From: Pseudomonadota bacterium
GTDB lineage: Bacteria > Pseudomonadota > Gammaproteobacteria > PS1 > Pseudothioglobaceae
NCBI GenBank assembly: GCA_022600395.1
Contig: JAHZKM010000003.1
Coordinates: forward strand, 1-12,434
Direction: 5' to 3'
Length of the DNA stretch: 12,434 bases
In this document: piece by piece, positions 7,052 through 12,434 of the stretch
How the letters are laid out: every line of letters starts with the position of its first letter
Numbering within the stretch: the first letter of the stretch is position 1
Notes under the pieces: generated by a model
What the model saw: the letters and a program-made list of their open reading frames with translations, nothing else
Told to the model about the DNA's origin: nothing
Databases searched by the model: none
Translations under genes and position numbers: made by a program

Positions 7052-7558
7052 TTACTCCTTGGTTGAGTTTTTTAATTGTTCTAAAACTGCAAAAGGGTTT
7101 TTACGCTTTTGCTCTATTACTGGGCTTTCATCCTTGTACGATTGGCATTCATGTGAATGCATCGGTATCATTGGAATGGATATTAGCACCTCATCCGTTA
7201 TAAATTCTATTGCTGAAAATTCTTCATCCGCGTTCAAAATTGTCTCAAAACTTGGATCTAAATCTTCAGCCTGATTTTCATGAATAATAAAAGCCAATTT
7301 AAAGGTGGGATTTAGCTGAAGCTTAACTTCTTTTAAGCAGCGCTGACAATCAAGCGCCACTGCTAATTCCACACTACCTTCAATACAAGGAATTTTTCCA
7401 TTCTCAATATAAAAATTTAACTTAACACTAACCTGATCATCAACATTTGAAACAATGTCTTTAATTCTTGGAAAGTCTTTCACCGTATAAGTCTGTGAAA
7501 AAATTAACCCTTTTTTAGCAAAGCTTAAAAGTTTTATATTAGCCGGTATTCCCTGCAT
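7052..7558 (-). CDS. yceD: YceD/DUF177 protein (23S rRNA accumulation protein)
   Basis: YceD family proteins are small cytosolic proteins coded directly upstream of rpmF in most bacteria and are linked to 23S rRNA accumulation; the exact molecular action is not settled. In the 168 residues I see a beta-rich N-terminal region, the CxxC pair Cys71 and Cys74 in LDCQRCL, an acidic middle (90-125), another cysteine at 138 in HSHEC, and the C-terminal [10 protein letters not shown] typical of the family. The start at 7558 follows a good extended -10 promoter, and four bases separate its stop from rpmF. Gene position and the CQRC/NPFAVL motifs make the call firm. It is the first gene of the operon. 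Confidence 0.92.
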   Translation of the reverse strand: MQGIPANIKLLSFAKKGLIFSQTYTVKDFPRIKDIVSNVDDQVSVKLNFYIENGKIPCIEGSVELAVALDCQRCLKEVKLQLNPTFKLAFIIHENQAEDLDPSFETILNADEEFSAIEFITDEVLISIPMIPMHSHECQSYKDESPVIEQKRKNPFAVLEQLKNSTKE

Positions 7559-7586
7559 CTTTTATTATCAAAAAAATAACTTAGCA

Positions 7587-7595
7587 ATTTTACCA
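7587..7595 (-). promoter_or_regulatory. Extended -10 promoter for yceD-rpmF-plsX-fabH
   Basis: On the minus strand the sequence TGGTAAAAT at 7595-7587 fits an extended -10 element (TGnTATAAT with one mismatch). A weak TTCATT lies about 17 bases farther upstream as -35. Transcription would begin near 7580, giving a leader of about 22 bases before the yceD ATG at 7558. The region is the 52-base divergent gap between yceD and the TolC-like gene and holds no other clear element. Confidence 0.45.
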
Positions 7596-7610
7596 AAAAT
7601 AGTTTGTTAA

Positions 7611-9095
7611 ATGAATTTTTATATGAAATTAATATTACTTATAATTGGTCAATTTAAATGGGTCAAAATGATGCTATTATTGTTAATATTTACCTTATTT
7701 TTAAGTTCATCAGTTTTTGCCTATACGCAGCAAAACTTTATAGAGCAGCTGCTATCAACGCATGAGTTTTTTGAAAAAGAAATGATTAATCTAAAAATCA
7801 AAAAACTAGAAATGGAAGGGGATCAAGCTAATTATGGAAATTGGTCTTGGGATATTAGCGCTGAGATAGGGCATATTCATAAAGAAAAGCTAAAATATGA
7901 CTATATATCAGGGACTGATTATGCGCGCGACACACACCAAAAAGTAAGAAAAATATCTTCTGACTTATCTAAAAAATTCTTTTCAAATGGATCCGAGCTA
8001 ACCCTATCTTTTGATCGATCCTTACCTATTAAAGGCGAGCAAATGCATGACAAAAATGGCTATCAAAAAGATAAAAATACAACTGAGTATTTAACTGATA
8101 CCAGTGTTAGTTGGACATTACCACTGCTAAAAAATAAAGCCGGAATAGTAGATCAAAAGACTTATGATTTGTCAGTTTTGGATTACGAAGATGAAAAGCT
8201 GATTTTAAAAGAATCACAAGAGGATTTTATCGAGGATAAGGTCTTTGAATTTATTGATTGGGTAGGGTTTAAATGGCAAATAGATACAGTTAATGAAGCT
8301 GTTATTAAATTAGAAGATATTAGTCAAAAAATTGCGAAAGATGAAATGGTAGACACCAAAGTATTAGAGCGATTTATTGATAAGAAAAGACGTTTATTAC
8401 TAGATTTACAGTCAAAATTAAAATCACAAACAGGCTTGTTATTAGCTTCTGATAAGTCTATTGATTTTTATAAAGATTTGCCAAGTTTGCCAAATATATT
8501 TTATATAGATCTAGTGGACGATATTGAGCGTTATTGCCGTTTAAATATTAGAGATTTACAACGAATTGATTTAGAATTGCAAAAAAATAGTCGATATATT
8601 AAAACCTATCAAAATGCTGAGTTAGCTGATTTTGATTTTACAATTAGCGCTGCCAAAGATTATAACAAAGGCAATTACACTAGTTACTCAAAATCGAGTG
8701 AAACAAATGTAGAAACTAAACTGGTTTTTTCTTATCCGTTAAGTGGTGATATTTCCAATCAAGTGTATTTGGATAAATATCGTTTTAAGCGTCGACAAAT
8801 TGAACTTAAATATGAGAATAAATTAAAAGACATTGTGTCGGCCATTAATAAGCTTGATACAGATATAAAGCAAGGGTTAATTCGACTTAAACTTGCCCAA
8901 CAACAAATTAAACAAAATAAAATTAATAATGAATTGAATCTTTATTACGCTGGACAAGGTGACGTTAGATTTGCAATTATTGAGCAAGAAGATTATCAGC
9001 AAATACAGCTAGAAAAAAACGAAATTCTAATTGATTTATATAAAAACAAGCTTAAGTACAATAGTCTATTAGATCGGTTATTACCAAACTCTTAA
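7611..9095 (+). CDS. TolC-like outer membrane efflux/secretion protein (orphan)
   Basis: The 494-residue product looks like a divergent member of the TolC/OEP family, trimeric outer-membrane ducts used with RND, MFS or ABC inner-membrane pumps. Supporting signs: a signal peptide ending VFA (cleavage after residue 37), helical N-terminal region, a beta-like stretch at 78-140 with alternating aromatic residues, the segment SWTLPLLKNKAG (167-178) characteristic of the family, long charged helices (190-275), and a second similar half (about 300-494) with a further beta-like stretch (about 343-380) and helices to the end. The start is unclear. ATG 7611 gives two hydrophobic stretches before the cleavage site; ATG 7623 or 7668 would shorten this, and none has a Shine-Dalgarno sequence. 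Sampled lines are 23-30% GC against 43-52% in fabH. No membrane-fusion or pump gene adjoins it, so the substrate cannot be guessed. Remote alternatives are other helical envelope proteins. Confidence 0.68.
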   Translation: MNFYMKLILLIIGQFKWVKMMLLLLIFTLFLSSSVFAYTQQNFIEQLLSTHEFFEKEMINLKIKKLEMEGDQANYGNWSWDISAEIGHIHKEKLKYDYISGTDYARDTHQKVRKISSDLSKKFFSNGSELTLSFDRSLPIKGEQMHDKNGYQKDKNTTEYLTDTSVSWTLPLLKNKAGIVDQKTYDLSVLDYEDEKLILKESQEDFIEDKVFEFIDWVGFKWQIDTVNEAVIKLEDISQKIAKDEMVDTKVLERFIDKKRRLLLDLQSKLKSQTGLLLASDKSIDFYKDLPSLPNIFYIDLVDDIERYCRLNIRDLQRIDLELQKNSRYIKTYQNAELADFDFTISAAKDYNKGNYTSYSKSSETNVETKLVFSYPLSGDISNQVYLDKYRFKRRQIELKYENKLKDIVSAINKLDTDIKQGLIRLKLAQQQIKQNKINNELNLYYAGQGDVRFAIIEQEDYQQIQLEKNEILIDLYKNKLKYNSLLDRLLPNS

Positions 9096-9098
9096 AGG

Positions 9099-9812
9099 CT
9101 AATATTTTTTTTGCATTTCCACAGTCCAATCTCTCACCTCTTTGGTCAGTTCAGTGGCGTTTTTTCCTATTGGTTGGATTGGTTTTCCAATAACCAGTGT
9201 AATAACACCAGGTTTTTTAACAAAGCTACCTTTTGGCCAAAGTCTACCAGCATTATGATAAACCGGAATAATATTACATCCTGTCTTTTTTGCAATAGCC
9301 ATGCCACCACTCTGATATTCGCCTAACTTAGTGAATGGTTGGCGTGTCCCTTCTGGAAAAACAATTACAAAAATTCCCTCTTTAATACGAGCAGAACCCT
9401 GTTTAATAACTTTTTTAATGGCTTTTAATTTTTCCCCACGATCAATAGTAATCGGTTTAAGTAGTGATAAACCCCAGCCAAAGATTGGAATCCATTGTAA
9501 TTCCTGCTTCAGAACCCAAGTTTGATGAGGAAAGATAGTTTGAAATGCCAGGGTTTCCCAAGTTGATTGATGATTAGAGATAATCACACTTGCTTCATTA
9601 GGAATATTTTTGTTGCCAATAACATTTAGTTTAATATTCAGAGTAACCTTAAGCCACCACATGCAAAATATCGACCACCTAGATAAGATACTATAGCGAT
9701 ATTTAATCGGTAAAAAGAACAAAGACAAGGCTATCGCTACTAAAAAGCTAAGCACCAAAGTTGAGCCTAAAAAATACAATAGTGATCTTAAAAACAGCAT
9801 AAGAGATACCAT
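9099..9812 (-). CDS. plsC: PlsC-type 1-acyl-sn-glycerol-3-phosphate acyltransferase
   Basis: PlsC-type enzymes add the second acyl chain to lysophosphatidic acid at the inner membrane. The 237 residues begin with a hydrophobic anchor (about 5-36), then the acyltransferase motifs: block I SNHQSTWE (His81, Glu86), block II ITIDRGEK (121-128), block III FPEGTRQ (152-158) and block IV IIPVYHNAG (181-189). Block I is H-x4-E rather than the usual H-x4-D; a NHQS/KHQSxWET form occurs in a recognised proteobacterial group of PlsC-like proteins, so the enzyme is probably active. A different role, such as acylating another lysolipid, cannot be ruled out. ATG 9812 may be nearly leaderless; ATG 9800 (residue 5) is an alternative start. 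The stop is three bases from the convergent TolC-like gene. Confidence 0.85.
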   Translation of the reverse strand: MVSLMLFLRSLLYFLGSTLVLSFLVAIALSLFFLPIKYRYSILSRWSIFCMWWLKVTLNIKLNVIGNKNIPNEASVIISNHQSTWETLAFQTIFPHQTWVLKQELQWIPIFGWGLSLLKPITIDRGEKLKAIKKVIKQGSARIKEGIFVIVFPEGTRQPFTKLGEYQSGGMAIAKKTGCNIIPVYHNAGRLWPKGSFVKKPGVITLVIGKPIQPIGKNATELTKEVRDWTVEMQKKY

Positions 9813-9820
9813 GTGAAAAC

Positions 9821-9842
9821 GTTATAATTTATAGACTTAAGA
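9821..9842 (-). promoter_or_regulatory. Possible promoter for plsC, giving an almost leaderless mRNA
   Basis: On the minus strand TATAAC (9826-9821, five of six consensus matches) lies 16 bases downstream of TTAAAA, near 9848-9843. Transcription would start around 9814, two bases before the ATG at 9812 or about 14 bases before ATG 9800. The prediction rests on motif matches in AT-rich DNA only. Confidence 0.3.
9823..9828 (+). promoter_or_regulatory. Consensus -10 element for the phosphatase-rmuC-yciK operon
   Basis: A perfect TATAAT stands at 9823-9828, placing a start near 9835 and a leader of about 23 bases before the ATG at 9858. No good -35 hexamer is visible 16-18 bases upstream. It overlaps the predicted minus-strand -10 of plsC, so the 45-base gap may hold two back-to-back promoters that compete for polymerase. 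Confidence 0.38.
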
Positions 9843-9857
9843 TTTTAACGAACTTCT

Positions 9858-10493
9858 ATGACGGTTAACACCATTTTATTTGATTTAGACGGTACGCTAG
9901 TTGATACTGCTCCAGACTTAGCTTATGCCTTAAATACACTTCTAATTAAAAATGAATTGCCAGAAAAGCCCTATAAAAATATTAAGCCCCTGGTAGCTTT
10001 TGGCGGTAAGGCTCTAATTAAGTATGGGTTTAATTGTGATGAAAATCATCCAAATTTTTTGGAGTGGCATAGAAAAATTTTAGAAATTTATACAGATAAT
10101 ATCGATCGAAATTCTTCAACATTTAAAGGTGTTGATTCGGTGATTAAAGCTCTGGAAGCAAAACAAATTCTCTGGGGTGTGGTTACCAATAAGCCTGAAC
10201 ATTTAACCCTTTTATTACTAGAAAAATTAAATATTAATCCTGATGTGGTGGTCTGTGGAGATACTTTAGAATTTAACAAACCCCATCCAGCGCCATTGTT
10301 ATATGCCTGTGCGCAATTAGCTGTTCAGCCAGAAAGCTGCTTATTTGTAGGAGATGATAAAAACGATATGTTGGCAGGGGCCAATGCAGGTATTAAGACC
10401 ATTGCTGTAACTTATGGATATGGCAAAGTTAGTCAAGATTGGAATTATGATTATCTGATTGATCAAGTGGAAGAATTAATGGAGTTTTTGTAA
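9858..10493 (+). CDS. HAD-family phosphatase, Gph/MupP type
   Basis: This 211-residue cytosolic enzyme is a haloacid dehalogenase-type phosphatase with all four motifs: I DLDGTLVD (nucleophile Asp9, acid/base Asp11), II VVTNKP (Thr110), III KPHPAP (Lys141) and IV FVGDDKND (Asp166, Asp167, Asp170). The alpha-helical cap between 15 and 95 is of the C1 type. The family includes phosphoglycolate phosphatase (Gph) and MupP, the N-acetylmuramic acid 6-phosphate phosphatase of Pseudomonas cell-wall recycling. MupP is favoured because ILWGVVTNKP and the YGYG...DW end resemble it and because in Pseudomonas mupP lies just before yciK; here yciK follows after rmuC. In an autotroph, phosphoglycolate salvage is also plausible, so the substrate is left open. 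The stop overlaps rmuC as TAATG, implying coupled translation. Confidence 0.85.
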   Translation: MTVNTILFDLDGTLVDTAPDLAYALNTLLIKNELPEKPYKNIKPLVAFGGKALIKYGFNCDENHPNFLEWHRKILEIYTDNIDRNSSTFKGVDSVIKALEAKQILWGVVTNKPEHLTLLLLEKLNINPDVVVCGDTLEFNKPHPAPLLYACAQLAVQPESCLFVGDDKNDMLAGANAGIKTIAVTYGYGKVSQDWNYDYLIDQVEELMEFL

Positions 10494-11629
10494 TGGATTT
10501 AGTGAGTTTATTATTAGGTTTTTTATTTGGAGCAATAGTCGTATATTTTTATCAAGATAAGCGTCTGCAAGTATTAACCAAAGAGAAAATTCATTTAGAA
10601 GTTAGTCTTGATGAAAAAATTAAATCTTATGAAAATCAAATTGATATGATTAATATTGCTAGAGAGCAAATGAGTAAAGACTTTAAATCGGTTGCTAGTG
10701 ATATTTTAGAAAAAGATCGAAATGATTTGAGTGTTAAAAATACAGAACTGTTAACTCCATTACAATCACAACTTAAAGAATTCAGAGATAAGATCGAGGT
10801 GATCACCACCGAGCAAATTAAAGAGCGAGCAACACTTGCTGCACAAATTGACAATTTGAAAAAAACCAGTATTGAGGCGCAAGAAACTACTCAAAATCTA
10901 ACTAACGCACTAACTTACGATAATAAACAACAGGGTGATTGGGGCGAGATGATTCTTAGCTCTATTTTGTCGAGTTCTGGCTTGCGTGAAGGGCATGAAT
11001 TTGATACACAAAAACAACTTAAAAATGAACAAGGTGTGGCTTTTAAGCCAGATGTGGTATTACACTTACCTGAAGAAAAAGACATTGTTATTGATTCTAA
11101 AGTCTCACTGAAAGCCTATAAAGATTATATTGCTGATCAAACTAATGTAGCAGCTCTTAAGGCACATGTAAGCTCAGTTGAGGCGCATATTAATGGTATT
11201 AGCATCAAGGAATATGAAAATTTAAAAGGTGTTTTAACGTTAGATTTTATTTTTGTTTTTATTCCTATTGAATCGGCCTTATTAGTTGCTCTTGATCAAA
11301 AACCAGATTTGTTTACCGTTGCGCTTAAAAAGAATATTGTTTTAGTTTCGCCATCAACATTGATGATGAGCCTTAAGACGGTGCATCATATTTGGCAAAC
11401 TGAGCGTCAAAATCAAAATTCTGAAGAGATTGCGCGTCAGGCAGGGGCAATGTATGACAAATTATTTGGCTTTATTAAATCTATGGATGAGATTGAAAAA
11501 AGCTTGGATAAGGCAAAAAAAAGCTATAAAGAGGCTCGTGGAAAGCTTTCTGACGGCAAGGGTAATTTAATTGGCCGAGCTGAAAAACTTAAAGAGCTTG
11601 GCGTACAAAGCAAAAAGGAGTTGAATTAA
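10493..11629 (+). CDS. rmuC: DNA recombination protein RmuC
   Basis: RmuC is a membrane-anchored protein with a nuclease-like domain; in E. coli its loss raises inversion at short inverted repeats. The 378-residue product has an N-terminal membrane helix (about 4-20), a long coiled coil (about 25-140), then the conserved core: GDWGEMIL (148-155), SGLREGHEF, KPDVVLHLP (185-193), IVIDSKVSLKAY (198-209, with the Asp/Asp-x-Lys arrangement of PD-(D/E)xK nucleases) and FVFIPIESAL. It is about 100 residues shorter than E. coli RmuC (475), with the C-terminal tail reduced. It begins inside the stop of the phosphatase gene and ends inside the start of the yciK-like gene, both as TAATG. Its last codons hold AAGGAG, the ribosome site for the next gene. 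Family assignment is secure; the biochemical activity is inferred from the family. Confidence 0.93.
   Translation: MDLVSLLLGFLFGAIVVYFYQDKRLQVLTKEKIHLEVSLDEKIKSYENQIDMINIAREQMSKDFKSVASDILEKDRNDLSVKNTELLTPLQSQLKEFRDKIEVITTEQIKERATLAAQIDNLKKTSIEAQETTQNLTNALTYDNKQQGDWGEMILSSILSSSGLREGHEFDTQKQLKNEQGVAFKPDVVLHLPEEKDIVIDSKVSLKAYKDYIADQTNVAALKAHVSSVEAHINGISIKEYENLKGVLTLDFIFVFIPIESALLVALDQKPDLFTVALKKNIVLVSPSTLMMSLKTVHHIWQTERQNQNSEEIARQAGAMYDKLFGFIKSMDEIEKSLDKAKKSYKEARGKLSDGKGNLIGRAEKLKELGVQSKKELN
11615..11620 (+). promoter_or_regulatory. Shine-Dalgarno site fixing the yciK-like start
   Basis: AAGGAG at 11615-11620 lies eight bases before the ATG at 11629. It is one of the few consensus ribosome sites in the window, supports this start codon and suggests that the gene can be translated independently of rmuC. 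Confidence 0.7.
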
Positions 11630-12378
11630 TGCAAGTTTCAGCAGATTTTTCATTTACACCGGATGAGCTAAAAGATAAGATTATTTTAGTAACAGGCGCG
11701 AATCGTGGCTTTGGCAAAGCCATGACACTTGATTTGGCTAAAGCGGGAGCGACAGTGATTATGCTTGGTCGCGATCTAGGCTCACTGGAAACAACTTATG
11801 ATGAAGTGGTTAATGCTGGATTTGCAGAGCCAATCTTATACCCGTTGGATCTTGAGGGAGCAACGCCTGAGCACTACGAGCAGTTGCAAAAAGATATTTT
11901 GGATAATTTTGGTCGGCTTGACGGACTCATTCACAATGCTGGCATTATTGGCACCATGATGCCAATTGAGCAGTATGATCTTAAACTTTGGTATTCCACT
12001 ATACAAATTAATGTAAATGCACCTTTTATGCTCACGCAATTTTTAATCCCTGTACTAAGTAAATCAAAAGATGCGCGTATTTTGTTTTTGTCTTCGTCTG
12101 TTGGGCGAGCGGCAAAAGCTTATTGGGGTGCTTACGGTGTGAGTAAATTTGCCATTGAAGGTTTAAGCAAGACTTTGGCAGAAGAGCTTGAAAAAACCAA
12201 TATTCGAGTAAATTCGTTTGATCCAAAACGAATGCGCACTGAAATGCGAAGAACTGCTTATCCTGCAGAAAATTCAGATAATAATCCACTACCTGAAAGT
12301 GTTTCTCCAGCTATTGTGTATTTAATGAGTGAGGCAGCTCAAAGCCTAAATGGTGAACAGCTAACGTTAGAAAGCTAG
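11629..12378 (+). CDS. YciK-like short-chain dehydrogenase/reductase
   Basis: This 249-residue SDR resembles E. coli YciK, an uncharacterised oxidoreductase. Evidence: LKDKIILVTGANRGFG with the cofactor loop at 22-29, LGRD after beta2 suggesting NADP use, HNAG at 102-105, INVNAPFMLTQ, SSSVGR at 155-160, and the catalytic Tyr169 and Lys173 in YGVSK. The match to the YciK patterns LDGVLHNAGLLG, VNVNATFMLTQ and TSSSVGR is strong. At 198-204 the family PGG-like segment (E. coli INPGGTRT) reads DPKRMRT, losing both glycines. The C-terminal MSEAAQSLNGEQLTLES is a typical SDR end. It is linked to rmuC by a one-base overlap and has its own ribosome site. Physiological substrate unknown; the mupP-yciK linkage is conserved in Pseudomonas. 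It ends tail-to-tail with the partial gene downstream. Confidence 0.87.
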   Translation: MQVSADFSFTPDELKDKIILVTGANRGFGKAMTLDLAKAGATVIMLGRDLGSLETTYDEVVNAGFAEPILYPLDLEGATPEHYEQLQKDILDNFGRLDGLIHNAGIIGTMMPIEQYDLKLWYSTIQINVNAPFMLTQFLIPVLSKSKDARILFLSSSVGRAAKAYWGAYGVSKFAIEGLSKTLAEELEKTNIRVNSFDPKRMRTEMRRTAYPAENSDNNPLPESVSPAIVYLMSEAAQSLNGEQLTLES

Positions 12379-12434
12379 CGCTGTAAGTCGTCTGTTAGGT
12401 GTGGGTGAATGGTTTTCAAAATGGCCTTAAAAAC
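12375..12434 (-). CDS. Possible C-terminal end of a convergent gene (partial)
   Basis: Reading the minus strand from the window edge, one frame is open for 19 codons and ends at TAG 12377-12375, giving VFKAILKTIHPHLTDDLQR. The alternation of hydrophobic and charged residues (an amphipathic helix) looks like protein. The stop would overlap the yciK-like stop by three bases, like the other tail-to-tail pairs in the window. I do not recognise the family, and a 60-base open frame can occur by chance. On the plus strand the same bases show no continuation. Confidence 0.35.
   Translation of the reverse strand, partial: VFKAILKTIHPHLTDDLQR

Noticed and set aside
7559..7610. Plus-strand promoter for the TolC-like gene (TATTAT at 7563-7568)
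   Set aside because: No matching -35 could be placed with normal spacing outside yceD, and the gap is so AT-rich that such hexamers are expected by chance.
9105..9112. Eight-T run after the TolC-like stop
   Set aside because: No GC-rich stem precedes it, and the run also codes for the C-terminal Lys codons of plsC on the other strand.
12032..12289. 85-codon minus-strand open frame inside the yciK-like gene
   Set aside because: Opposite strand of a clear SDR; the Gln/Leu/Lys-rich translation has no recognisable domain.
1..12434. Mobile elements, CRISPR arrays, tRNA or rRNA genes, toxin-antitoxin pairs or defence islands
   Set aside because: I looked for repeats with regular spacing, transposase or integrase motifs, cloverleaf-like sequences and small paired genes and saw none; nearly all bases belong to identified genes.

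Overview
The window is a compact, AT-rich gammaproteobacterial chromosome segment with almost no non-coding space. The proteins look gammaproteobacterial: PcnB, RpmF, PlsX, FabH, a YciK-type SDR and a MupP/Gph-type HAD phosphatase all align from memory with Escherichia coli or Pseudomonas counterparts. Low GC, short intergenic gaps and this housekeeping content fit a small-genome lineage such as the SUP05/Thioglobus sulfur oxidisers and their symbiotic relatives. That placement is inference; no marker here proves it.

Layout. (1) 1-173: the C-terminus of transcription terminator Rho. (2) 203-1354: lptF, an LPS-export permease, starting right after a 22-bp perfect palindrome. (3) 1419-4889: a tight plus-strand run of queF (queuosine), pcnB (poly(A) polymerase), a YbbO-like SDR, xseB (exonuclease VII small subunit) and ispA (farnesyl diphosphate synthase), with overlapping or nearly touching genes. 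(4) 7558-4886, minus strand: yceD-rpmF-plsX-fabH, the classic ribosome/fatty-acid-initiation operon, cut short after fabH and running tail-to-tail into ispA. (5) 7611-9095: an orphan TolC-like outer-membrane protein, AT-richer than its neighbours. (6) 9812-9099, minus: a PlsC-type acyltransferase with an H-x4-E active-site variant. (7) 9858-12378, plus: gph/mupP-like phosphatase, rmuC and yciK-like SDR, joined by two TAATG stop/start overlaps. (8) 12434-12375, minus: probable C-terminus of a convergent gene.

Many of the genes concern envelope and lipid supply: PlsX and FabH start phospholipid and fatty acid synthesis, PlsC adds the second acyl chain, IspA makes the C15 prenyl precursor, LptF moves LPS outward, the TolC-like protein forms an outer-membrane exit duct, and a MupP-like phosphatase would recycle MurNAc-6-phosphate. 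The rest serve RNA and DNA handling (Rho, PcnB, XseB, RmuC, QueF, YceD, L32).

I found no tRNA or rRNA, CRISPR array, insertion sequence, phage gene or attachment site, and no gene-free stretch above 300 bases. Most of the window is ordinary core genome, and I do not see a convincing undescribed system. The items most worth a second look are the palindrome at the lptF start, the orphan TolC-like gene, the mupP-rmuC-yciK arrangement, the altered PGG segment in the YciK homologue, and convergent gene ends with no room for intrinsic terminators.
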